This document shows positions 21,583 to 31,330 of a stretch of DNA of 64,000 bases, one piece after another. Below the pieces are notes generated by a model. It made no database searches. It had not been told where the DNA came from and saw only the letters and a program-made list of their open reading frames with translations. The DNA comes from Hysterangium stoloniferum (Eukaryota > Basidiomycota > Agaricomycetes > Hysterangiales > Hysterangiaceae). Position numbers and translations under genes: made by a program. The stretch is taken from positions 310,001 through 374,000 of the forward strand of contig WHVD01000084.1 of the NCBI GenBank assembly GCA_015178975.1, given 5' to 3'. Position 1 is the stretch's first letter; every line of letters begins with the position of its first letter.

Positions 21583-22614
21583 CACATTTTTTACCATTCG
21601 TGAATAAACCATGTTGTCTGAGTCTCCAGAGAACTTCACGGACTTTTTTGTCGTGTTCCATGGGGTCCTTGGAGTAGATAAGAATGTCGTCCAAGTAAAC
21701 AATAATGCATACATCGAGCATGTTGGAGAAAATGTCATTGATAAAACACTGAAAAACAGATGGAGCATTGGTGAGTCCAAAGGGCATCACCAACCACTCG
21801 AAGGCCCCATAGTGGGATCTAAAAGTGGTTTTCCATTCATCGCCCACGGCAATCCAGACCAAATGATAGGCATGTTTGAGATCTATTTTGGTGTAAATCT
21901 GGGCATTCCACGGAGCATCAAGCAGATCAGATATGAGTGGAAGTGGATACTTATCCTTTTTGGTGACAGTATTGAGTCCTCTAAAATCAACACATAGTCA
22001 AAGGGATCCATCCTTTTTTCTGACAAACAGAACAGGTGCTCCAAAAGAAGACTTTGAGGGTCGGATAAAACCTATGGACAAATGTTCATCCAGGAAATCA
22101 CAGATTGCGGAAAGTTCTGTGGATGAGAGCAGGCAAATATGTCCTAGGGGTGGCTGGGCGCCGTCTTCGAGATTGATTTTTAAGTCGTATTCTCTATGGG
22201 GTGGAAGCCGGTCAGCTTTCCGCTTGCTAAAAACATCCGTGAAGTTGTGATATTTCTCTGGGATGCCTTCTAGGTCAGCGGCTTGCTCAGATTCAGATAC
22301 TGGGGTTGAAAAATGTCCAGTTGCTTCATCAATTTTTAAGTTGATAGTGAACGCCTGGGACCCATCCATTTTTGAAGCCCTAATAAAAGCTGCAGCATTA
22401 ATCAGAGAAATAGACGGAGGTGCCATGGGTTCCAGGGAAGCCATAGGTGCCGTAGGGATCACAGGAGTCCTCGAGACTGCAGGTGCTGGGAAGGCCATGG
22501 GTGCTGTGGAGGCTGGGACGGGCGCAGTTTCCTCGGCTGCTGTGGGGGTCCGGAATGTTATACTGTTAGCTATCCAGTCAATCAATGGATTGTAGCGGAT
22601 AAGCCAGTTGTGTC
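21583..22614 (-). pseudogene. E4 pol fragment: end of protease and RT up to the GKKC block
   Basis: On the minus strand this encodes the NSITFRTP-like end of the protease, a Pro/Ala/Thr linker, the PEKYHNFTDVFSKRKADRL block, and RT with [19 protein letters not shown] and [11 protein letters not shown] (about 21665-21700). Translation is open over two long stretches. Its 3' side is joined to asZC copy 4 by a deletion, and its 5' side is interrupted by insertion X at 22620; the protein continues at 30821. Confidence 0.85.
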
Positions 22615-22945
22615 CTAGGGAGGATGGTCACACTTTATTGAATATACAAAATTTTACTAAATAATCCTCATATTTTCCAAGTGAGTCTATTCCTTCTGGC
22701 CATGACAACTTATCCTATGAATTTATATTTAATTACTTGAAATTTCATCTTTAAAATATGCATGCCCTTTTAAAATATGCACAAATGACATAGTTACACA
22801 AAATTATTTGGGTTAACCTAGATTATTTGGGTTAAACAAGATTATTTGGGTTATGATGTATTCTCTTGTATACAAGCAAACTTTCAAATATATTTCATAT
22901 AATTTAAATTTAGTTGGTTTAGAGAGTTAACCAGAACTATCTGGG

Positions 22946-23487
22946 TGTTAAGTGCCGTGTCGGGAACTTATTCCAGAACTATCGGGAAGTCACCGGGAAG
23001 TCGGAAACTCGTGGATAGGGTCAGGATGCGCCTCTACGCAAACGCTCAATGTCCTTAATTTCGGAAGTGAACTAACGACGGAAGATATGGATATTCAGAG
23101 TTCCGAAGAGTTCCGAATATCGAGCGTACAGAAAGACGGGAGGAGGAATAAGAAACTAAGTCGATATCAGATCTAAAGTAAAGTACAAATTCACGGAAAC
23201 TAATATAAGTCTACTCGTTATTGTACTACAAACTGAGACCATAATAAGATGGAAACGGAAGTGTTCTTAAAACGGAAATACAATAAGACATATTAGGAAG
23301 ACAATATTCCGAGACGGGAATACAACAACAAACGAGTGAATACTTGTCAATGGACAAATTACCAAATGCGGAACAAACGAAGAACGCGGATGATACGGTA
23401 ACTATGATGTTCCGTAGTCAGATATCGGATATCGAAAGTGGGAGATCGGAAGTCGGATATTGAAACATCCGGGAACGGGTCGTAACA
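22946..23487 (-). repeat. 3' LTR of E5 (542 bp)
   Basis: It is near-identical to 30034-30596 except for a net 21-bp deletion around 23029, which removes CTTCAGCTTATGTGCTGCA, the R-U5 motif shared by families A, B, D and H. The deletion must post-date integration. Confidence 0.95.
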
Positions 23488-23500
23488 GTACCCCCCTGTT
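23488..23500 (-). promoter_or_regulatory. E5 polypurine tract
   Basis: On the sense (minus) strand AACAGGGGGGTAC abuts the TGTTACGACC start of the 3' LTR. This is the usual position and composition of the plus-strand primer of LTR elements. Confidence 0.85.
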
Positions 23501-23615
23501 AGGCCGAAATCCCATAGAGGCGATTAGGTACTGAGTGTTTGAAGCGACGGCTGACTGTTATGTGTCGTGAAATTTACGCAATTATGGAGGTGAGAGTTTC
23601 GGTTATTATTCTGAG

Positions 23616-23623
23616 TATAAAAA
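23616..23623 (+). promoter_or_regulatory. TATA box of asZC copy 5
   Basis: TATAAAAA lies 56 bp upstream of the ATG at 23672 and outside the LTR. Boxes at the same distance precede the other asZC copies, so the gene appears to have its own promoter rather than relying on LTR transcription. Confidence 0.6.
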
Positions 23624-23671
23624 CCTCCAAATATTCGAATTAACGTTTTTGTTTCTTTATCCACGACTTGT

Positions 23672-24814
23672 ATGTCGATTCATCGGCCGTTATTCATCAC
23701 TACCCCGGAAGACTCAGATACCGAAATATCCGTACTTCAAAAGATGTCGAAGGTCGCAGAACTTCAACAAAAACACCAGAAAATGGAGGAGTTGAAGCGA
23801 CGACAGGAGGAGGAGGAAAGAGCGTTGATGCAGGAGTTGAAAGATGCGGAGGAGGCGGAGAAGCGGGAATTGGAGCGGGTGAAGGCGGAAAAAGAAAAAG
23901 AGTTGGCGAGGTTGCGGAAAGTGATGGAGGATCGGAGGTTGAAGGAAGAAGAAGTGAAGAAACAACAAGAAGCTGAGGTGGCGGAAAAACGTAAGGAGGT
24001 AAGGGAAGGAAAGGTGAGTCCAATTCCATAGATTTCCGTGGTTCCAACCGATAACTGTTACGTACAGCGAAAAGCCATGGAGGTGGAAGTAGAGGGAGAA
24101 GCTGGGCCTTCGAGTACTAAAGTGAGTGTATCTGTAACGGGAACGGTAGTCGTTTAACTTTCGAAACAGAAACCAAAGGTCAAAGCTCCGGAACGGATGG
24201 AAATTGCCCATGACACTCCATGTGCTTGATGTTCCGTACGGAATATAACTTGTTGGAAACAGAAGGTAAAATGGGGTGGAACTTGTTATCCTTGCGCGGT
24301 CCTCAAACTTCCGTGCACTCTTGCTGCGAAAAGGGTTCCGAAAAGCGAAAAGGCTCAAAAACCTACCATCGCGGAAGGTTCAGGAGCGACCAAAACTGCG
24401 GAAACTAAGTTGCCGAGTACGGATGGTATGGGCGTTGAGCTCCTTAAGGAATTGGTCGATACAATGGTCTTCATCGGGGTTGAGATGCGGGAAATGCGGG
24501 AAACACTGGATCGCCATAATGAGATCCAGGAGAAGGGTTTCCGTTCGTTGGTCCGGAATTTCCGGAGGCAAAACGATTTCCTGGAGAAGATGATGGTTAG
24601 TATCGGTGTAATCGCGGTATCTGAACGATTTGCCGATAAGGCGAAAAACCAGTCGAACGATCCATTGGCGGAGTGTGTGGAGCGGAGATGGGGGTCGGGA
24701 AAAGAGGAGAGTGAAGATGAGGAGGTACAGGATATGGTGGAAAGTGCGGAAATTGCTGAAGAGCTGGAGGTTGGGACGGAAGGTGGATTTGGGGTGTCAG
24801 AGACTTTAAGATAG
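23672..24814 (+). CDS. asZC antisense zinc-cluster/coiled-coil gene, copy 5 (best preserved)
   Basis: The three exons are 23672-24013 (114 codons), 24068-24121 (18 codons) and 24170-24814. Introns of 54 nt (GTGAGT...TACAG) and 48 nt (GTGAGT...AACAG) are both in phase 0. Residues ~25-114 are a Glu/Lys/Arg coiled coil. Exon 2 is short and acidic. Exon 3 begins KPKVKAPER, then has CX2CX6CX10CX2CX6C between codons 24221 and 24314 (TGA at 24227-24229 inside the first CX2C). A basic stretch, a second amphipathic segment (LLKELVDTMVFIGVEMREMR) and a Glu-rich tail follow. Total ~346 codons. It is convergent with pol, 89 bp between stops. The cysteine spacing fits a fungal Zn2Cys6 DNA-binding cluster; a role as regulator or nucleic-acid binder is inference. 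The TGA makes this allele doubtful. Confidence 0.8.
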
Positions 24815-24903
24815 ATTTTAATAATATTTTTTTTTGACTTGCAAAACCTAAAACGAGTGTGAAAACGGAAGTGTCGGAAGTTGATCAGAAAGGAACAGAA
24901 AGA

Positions 24904-27900
24904 TTAGAGTGATGATAAAGGTCCGGGTTTGCCTGGATAAGCCGTGTGGAAGTCAGTAACAATTTCCATAGCATGTCCAAGTTCTGTGGCCAATATCCAT
25001 GAAGTTTCCTCGTCGGTACCTTCATAACCTGCCCATTTAACTAAATAGAGCAATTTACAAGTACGTCGGCGATTGTCAATTTTAGAATCCAATATTTCGG
25101 AAACTTCGAATTCGGGTTCTCCATCAATGATGACCGGAGGGGACGGAGGTTGAGTACGTTCCGGGAATGAGTTAGGAACACAAGGTTCTAACATGGAAAC
25201 GTGGAAAACGGGGTGGACTGCTCGCATACTGTCGGGAAGATGGAGAGTCCATGAAAGTGAACCGGCTTGTGCTATAATTTCAAAAGGTCCTAAGAATTTC
25301 TCAGCGAGTTTTTTAGAAGGTCGGGTAGTACGGAAGAATTGAGCTTTTACAAAAACCTGATCACCAACTTTAAAATTAGGAGGCGGGATCCTGTTTTTGT
25401 CCGCGGAACGTTGATAATGTTCCTGTGCGGAAGAAATAGCTTTCCGAAGTTCTTGATGTAATTCGTCGAGGTCGGTAATAAATTCTTGAGCACGGACAGA
25501 AGCCAAATCTCGTTCGGAATGTACTGTGAGATTCGGATTATAGCCTTTATTGGCGAAGAAGGGAGATATGCCGGTGGTTGCATTCGGGGAGTTATTGTAG
25601 GCGAATTCCGCGATCGGAAGAAGGGATTTCCAGTTGTCCTGTTGGTAATTACAATAGATGCGGAGATATTGTTCCAGTGTTTGATTAACGCGTTCCGTTT
25701 GTCCATCACCTTCCGGGTGATATCCCGAGGTGAAGTGTAGTTTCATGTCGAGGGCTTTTCCGAGGGCCTGGAAGAAATGGGAGACGAACTTGGAGCCTCG
25801 ATCGGAAGTTACGTGAGATGGAACTCCGTGTTTGGAAAATACATGAATAATGAAAAGTTCCGCTAATTGTAAGGACGTGATTGTATCATGAGTGGGTATG
25901 AGAATGCCTTGTTTCGAGAATCGGTCCACAACGACTAGAATGGATGTAAAGCCTTCGGAAGTCGGGAGTTGTTCGATAAAATCCATGGAAATTGAATTCC
26001 AAGGTTTTTCTGGTATCGGGAGTTGCTTGAGAAGGCCGTACGGCTTATGCCTCTGGGTTTTGGAGCGTAAGCAGGTGGTGCATGACTTACAGAACTGAGT
26101 TACGAAATCTCGGAGGTTGGGCCAAGTATATTCTCTACGGATTAAACCAAGAGTATTGTTGATGCCGTAATGTCCGGAGATTGGATGATCGTGTTTATAC
26201 TGAAGTACGCGGAGTCGAAGATTGTCGGAATCTGGAACGTAGATACGTCCATCGAGACGGATAAAACCTTGAGAGTCTTGTGACCATCGGGGTTGGTTGG
26301 GATTGTCGGGAATGTCTAAATGTGGCTTGAGGGCCGGGTCGGAAGTGAGTGCGGAAAGGATATCTTGATGTAATTGCTCAATGTCCATAATCATGACGCT
26401 ACGCATAATTGGATAGTAAAGGGAAGTTGCTCGGATAGATGCGGAAAGTTGTTGCGTTGTAAAAACCGGTTTCAGGTTATGTGGATTAACAACAGCATAG
26501 TTACTTTCCCCCTCTTTAGGATAGACGTCCCATCGTCGAGTCATGGCATCTGGTTTTCCACCAAGACGTCCGGGTCGGAAACGGATAATCATGTTGAAAG
26601 CGGAAAGAAATTCAGACCAACGGGCCTGCCAGCGGGTTAAAAGTTTAGTGGTAGAAAAATATTCGAGATTTTTGTGATCGGTAACGACGTCAACGGGAGT
26701 TGCGGAACCTTCGAGATAATGGCGCCAATGTTTGAAAGCTTCAAAAATTGCCAAAAGTTCCTTATCATGAACGTCATAATTGAGTTCGGATACTGAAAGT
26801 GTCCGAGAAAGAAATGCGACCGGATGAATTTCACCGTCAGACTCTTGAATGGAAAGAATCGCGGCAATTGCATAATCGGAAGCATCGGTTTCCACAATAA
26901 TCGGAAAATCAGGTTTCCAATGGGAAAGAATCGGGGCCGAAGTGAAAGCATTTTTCAAAGTCTGGAAAGCGGAGCGGCATTTATCGTCAAAAACCCATGG
27001 TTGAGTTTTACGGGTAAGACGAGTGAGTGGTACTGTAATATCCGAGTAGTTCCGAATAAAACGACGGTAAAAGTTGGCGAAACCTAAAAATGATTGAATG
27101 TCCTTGACCTTCCGTGGTTCGGGCCAGTCACGGACAACTTGAACCTTGGTTTCATCCATACGGAGACCATCAGGGCCGATGATGAAACCTAAGTATTCAA
27201 TAGAATCCATGTCAAAATAACATTTTTTACCGTTGGCGAAAAGACCGTTTTTACGGAGTCTTCAGAAGACTTCACGGACCTGTTCATCGTGAAGAGCGGG
27301 ATCCTCGGAAAATACCAAAATGTCGTCCAAATAGACTATAACACATACGTCAAGCATGTCGGAAAATATATCATTAACAAAACATTGAAAAGCGGAAGGG
27401 GCGTTGGTAAGGCCGAACGGCATAACCAACCATTCAAAGGATCCATAGCGAGTCCGAAAAGCAGTTTTCCATTCGTCACCCTCGGCAATTCGAACCAAAT
27501 GATAGGCGTGTTTGAGGTCTATTTTGGTGTAAATTCGAGCTTTCCGTGGGGCGTCGAGTAAGTCGGTAACGAGTGGGAGTGGATACTTATCTTTCCGTGT
27601 GATGGAATTTAATCCTCTGAAATCGACACAGAGTCGAAGGGAGCCATCCTTTTTACGGACGAAAAGGACGGGTGCTCCATACGGAGACTTTGAGGGACGG
27701 ATAAAACCTATCGACAAATGTTCATCCAGGAACTCCCGAATAGATGAAAGTTCCGATTGGGATAATGGGTAAATAGGTCCTAATGGAGGGTTTGAACCGG
27801 GCTCAATATCGATTTTTAAGTCGTAGGGCCTATGTGGTGCAAGCCTGTCAGCTTTTTGCTTACTGAAAATGTCCACGAAATCATGGTATTTTTCGGGAAC

Positions 27901-28563
27901 TCCTTCCAGATCGGCTTTTAGCTCGGATAATTCTGGAGTCGCAAAACGTCCAGATGCTTCATCAACTTTTAAGCTGATCGAAAAACATTGTGAACCATCC
28001 AGTTTACTCGCCCTAACAAATGCCGAAGCATTGATGAGAGAGATTTTTGGGGGCTCGGAAGTTTCGATAGAAGCCGGAGATGCCGTTGATGCCGAAAAGG
28101 CGTTGGCCGGAATAGACGCTGCAGGAGGAACGGAAGTGTCGGGAGTCCGGAAAGTAATACTGCCCAATACCCAGTCAATCAACGGATTATATCGGGTGAG
28201 CCAGTTGTATCCAAGAACTGCCGAACAGCTAGAGTCCAACTGTGTTACGAAAAATGTAACCGTCTGGGATGTTCCACAAGGGAACCGGATAGACATGTCG
28301 CAGGCTTGAGTAATTGCCGTATTGCTAGTGCCGTCAAACAAACGCAAGGAAATTGCGGGAACAGAATGGAGTTTCAGATTATGTTTCGTGGCAAAGGTGG
28401 TATCTACAAAACAGTGTGTGGAGCCGGAATCTATTAGAGCTCGGAACACTAAATTTCCAAGAAAGTCAGAGACGAGTTTTACAAATAAAGAATCGGGATT
28501 AGAGAGAGCAGACGTGTTGAGACGGACAACCTCGGAAACACGGAGAGAGGAGAGAGTCAACAC
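24904..28563 (-). CDS. E5 pol polyprotein (one in-frame TGA)
   Basis: This is a chromovirus Pol read from 28563 leftward. Aspartic protease ALIDSGSTHCFVD is at residues ~43-55. A Ser/Ala/Pro linker leads to RT, with [29 protein letters not shown] and YLDDILVFSED. TGA at 27262-27264 stands where the E10 relative has CGA. After it come the thumb, RNase H (VETDASDYAIAAILS), the H2C2 zinc (CKSCTTC), the integrase core (VVVDRFSKQG, TSDRGSKF, GDGQTERVNQ: D, D, E all present) and a C-terminal chromodomain with YLVKWAGYEGTDEETSW. It ends PGPLSSL. Pol lies in the same frame as gag, behind a single TAA (28597-28599), so readthrough or reinitiation would be needed. Confidence 0.92.
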
Positions 28564-28596
28564 AACCCTCTGTCCGTGCAGATTCCGGAGGGTTGC

Positions 28597-29999
28597 TTAC
28601 TCTTTTTTCGACTCCGTGGCGGGTTTATCCTTAGACGTTGTAGTCGTAGTGGAAGTTGCCGCGCGAGCCTTGGAAGAGCTAGATTTAACGGTACAGTTGG
28701 AAACCTTGTGTCCACCTTTTCCACAGAAAAGGCAGAGGTCGTTGTCCATACGCCGTTGTTTCTCCTTCGGGGTGAGTTTACCGTCGGGACCCAACAAATG
28801 GGAAATGTCGGGTTTGTCGGAAGTTGACTGTTTTTCCTTGTTGGATTTCTTGTCTTTCTTCCGGTCGGAATTTGATTTGCCAGTATTAGTGCCAGAGCCG
28901 GTATTATTGCCTGAGTTGTTGCCGGAAGACTTGCTAGTCGACGCCTTGTTGTTCTGAGAACGTTCCGTCGGGTTCTCTCGAGAGACCTCGGCTTTTCGTT
29001 CCCAATAACGGTGTTACGACCGTGTCGCAACCCTATCGGCCCCGAGGTTATCGCCACTTGTCAACGTTTCAAGTCATCCTCTCGGAAACCATCGGCCCCG
29101 AAGCTGACGAATGTTTCGCGAAGATCAAACTCCATTTACGCCCACGTCAAATAACTCGTATTGTCTGGTCAAACTTTGATACATCCCCTTTATTATGTTG
29201 ATCCATTCAATCTTATGTTTTGCATATGTCTATCTATATTTGTAGTCCTCGAACCATTTCCTTTTACCGTAATCCCGCTCTCGGTTATCATCGGCCTCCG
29301 AACTAATCATAAACTTCCCGTTCATCGTGCGGCGAGGGTATTGAACTTGACGAGATAATCGGAAACTCGTTGATTGTCCTTCATCTTGAGCGTCATTAGT
29401 TCGTTTTCTGCTTCGCTGGATTGATCGTAAGGTCCGAAATTAGTTTCCAGTTCTTCCACGAAAGCATCCCAGTCGTCGAGCCATACGGGTGTCTCGTCGG
29501 ATATTCCGGATAGTCCGGGTTCGAACCAATCCTGAGCGGTATCCTTGAGATATGAGAGCGCAAAATTGACTTTTCGACTGTCGGATTTAAAAGCATTGGG
29601 TCGATCACGGAAACTGAAACGACATTGAAGAAGGAAATTCTTCAATTTTTTCGGATCCTTGCCAGTAAATGGTTCGGGTTCTTTGACTCCGGTGCGGGAT
29701 GATTCTTTACTATCCTCAGCGGATTTCAAGTAATCAGCGAATTTGGAAATGGAGTTAAAAAGCAACATTCCAGTTTGATCATCGGAGGGTTTTGTCGATG
29801 TATCCGGTTGATCTTCTGCTTCGTTGTCGGTAGTGTGGGGAACATTGGTGTCCTTCGTTACCTCGGTAACCTCCTTGGTAACTTCTTCGACAGAAGCTGA
29901 TGTTGTCGGCTGAATTGGGGTTTCGGGTTGGGTGGTGTAAAGTTGCAACGGGGATTGAAGTTGGGATGGTCCTTCGGCAGCTTTGCGTTTGGGACCCAT
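28597..29999 (-). pseudogene. E5 gag, interrupted by a family D LTR fragment
   Basis: It starts ATGGGTCCCAAACGC at 29999, 34 bp past the 5' LTR. The N-terminal part (29999-29327, 225 residues) has a Pro/Thr/Glu-rich leader and the gag capsid core (LDDWDAFVEELETNFGPYDQ; DYLVKFNTLAAR). The reading then runs into an LTR fragment (29326-29012). It resumes at 29011 with a RYWERKAE-like block, a Ser/Asn/Lys linker and a perfect zinc knuckle CLFCGKGGHKVSNC, ending at the TAA at 28597. By comparison with E3 and E4, about 50 residues of capsid are missing at the junction. Confidence 0.88.
29012..29326 (+). repeat. Truncated family D LTR inside E5 gag
   Basis: It starts TGTTACGACCGTGTCGCAACC and is nearly identical to the first 315 bp of the LTR at 59633, then stops at ...CTTCCCGTTC. 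The right part of the LTR and ~150 bp of gag are absent, so an LTR insertion was probably followed by one deletion. No TSD can be checked. It is very young by its CpG content. Confidence 0.85.
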
Positions 30000-30020
30000 G
30001 ATGAGCGAGTCGCAGAGTTG

Positions 30021-30031
30021 AGATCTGATAT
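30021..30031 (-). promoter_or_regulatory. E5 self-primer binding site
   Basis: On the sense strand, 2 nt (GT) after the LTR end, the bases ATATCAGATCT are the exact complement of AGATCTGATAT in the LTR (30273-30283, minus). That 11-mer lies 33 bp downstream of a TATATTAG box (30316 leftward), where transcription should begin. This is the arrangement used by Tf1 for self-priming; here it is inferred from sequence. Confidence 0.8.
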
Positions 30032-30033
30032 AC

Positions 30034-30596
30034 TGTTAAGTGCCGTGTCGGGAACTTATTCCGGAACTATCGGGAAGTCACCGGGAAGTCGGAAACTCGT
30101 GGATAGGGTCAGGACGTCGGCTTCAGCTTATGTGCTGCACCTCTACGCAAACGCTCAATGTCCTTAATTTCGGAAGTGAACTAACGACGGAAGATATGGA
30201 TATTCAGAGTTCCGAAGAGTTCCGAATATCGAGCGTACAGAAAGACGGGAGGAGGAATAAGAAACTAAGTCGATATCAGATCTAAAGTAAAGTACAAATT
30301 CGCGGAAACTAATATAAGTCTACTCGTTATTGTACTACAAACTGAGACCATAATAAGACGGAAACGGAAGTGTTCTTAAAACGGAAATACAATAAGACAT
30401 ATTAGGAAGACAATATTCCGAGACGGGAATACAACAACAAACAAGTGAATACTTGTCAATGGACAAATTACCAAATGCGGAACAAACGAAGAACGCGGAT
30501 GATACGGTAACTATGATGTTCCGTAGTCGGATATCGGATATCGAAAGTGGGAGATCGGAAGTCGGATATTGAAACATCCGGGAACGGGTCGTAACA
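30034..30596 (-). repeat. 5' LTR of E5 (563 bp) with promoter
   Basis: The sense strand runs TGTTACGACCCGTTCCCGG...GGCACTTAACA. The predicted TATA box is at 30309-30316, the predicted transcription start near 30283, and the R-U5 motif at 30114-30138. R-U5 would be about 250 nt. Confidence 0.9.
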
Positions 30597-30819
30597 CTGG
30601 GGTACCAATCCCCATTGTGCAATTTATTCCAAAAGAATAATCTACAGATGATTGTTTGACTAAATTTTGTCAGATATAGGATAAATATTAATATTTTTGC
30701 ATTCTTCAGAGTGATACCTAATCAACTGAATTTGATTAAATATTAATTTTACAACAAACAATATAAATATATATACTTTAGTGGATAAATAATTTTAAAG
30801 TTTTGGGTTATCCTCCTAG

Positions 30820-31330
30820 GACCACCGAGCAGAGCAACTTGAGTCTAACTGGGTCATATAGAAAGTGACCAATTGAGATGTTCTACATGGGAAACAGATG
30901 GATAAATCTCAAGCTTGGGTAACAACCGAATTACTTGTGCCATCAAAGAGGCAGAGAGCAACGGGATTTATCGGGTAAGTTGACATAGAATTTTTTGCGT
31001 GAATTTTGTATCTAAAAAACAATGAGTCGAGCCGGAATTTATAAGAGCTGAAAAAACGAATTTTGGAATCATATTAAACATAAGTTTAACAAAAAATGAA
31101 TCAGAATGTGAAAGAGCAGATGCGTTGAGATGAGTAAACTCTTGAATGCATGGAGAGGCAACACAACCCCCAACCTGCATGGAGTCCGTGGGGTTGCTTA
31201 CTCTTTTTTCAAGTCGGAAGTTGGTTTGTCCTTCAATGGGGTTTCCGTGGAGGCCTTGGCTGTTTGACCCTTTGAAGAGTTTGCTTTTACCAGCGGACAT
31301 TCCAGGACTCGATGACCGGGTTTCCCACAC
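30820..31330 (-). pseudogene. E4 protease fragment (N-terminal part of pol)
   Basis: It is open from 31330 on the minus strand and overlaps the 3' end of gag in another frame. It encodes the EFTHLNASAL lead-in and ALINSGSTHCFLD, an aspartic protease site with Asn for Asp in this copy. A frameshift near 30968 follows, then the lead to CxxVVLG broken by insertion X at 30815. The continuation is 22614 leftward. Confidence 0.8.

Larger units (their letters stand above)
22946..30596 (-). mobile_element. E5: youngest full-length Ty3/gypsy element (family B), TSD CTGGG
   Basis: LTRs at 22946-23487 and 30034-30596 are flanked by CTGGG (22941-22945, 30597-30601). The order on the minus strand is 5' LTR, self-primer PBS, gag, pol (protease, RT, RNase H, integrase, chromodomain), then the convergent antisense asZC gene, a polypurine tract and the 3' LTR. 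It is CpG-rich and nearly open. Its defects are a gag cut by a family D LTR fragment, one TGA in pol, one TGA in asZC, and a 21-bp loss in the 3' LTR. Confidence 0.95.
22620..30815. mobile_element. Insertion X (about 540 bp, MITE-like), itself split by E5
   Basis: X comprises 22620-22945 and 30602-30815. CTAGG occurs on both sides (22615-22619, 30816-30820), and the ends read GAGGAT... and ...ATCCTC, a short terminal inverted repeat. Removing it restores the E4 protease reading. It is strongly AT-rich, with three repeats of GATTATTTGGGTTA near 22805-22855, and has no ORF. The superfamily is uncertain; it is called MITE-like only from its size, TIR and lack of coding capacity. Confidence 0.7.

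Noticed and set aside
24226..24230. TGA codons in asZC, E5 pol and E7 read as recoded (selenocysteine or Trp)
   Set aside because: At the E5 pol site the E10 relative has CGA, so a CpG transition explains it. No recoding signal is visible.
23700..24358. Long minus-strand frames opposite asZC copy 5
   Set aside because: They are shadows of a coiled-coil gene. They contain no domain, and the splice sites and cysteine pattern are on the plus strand.
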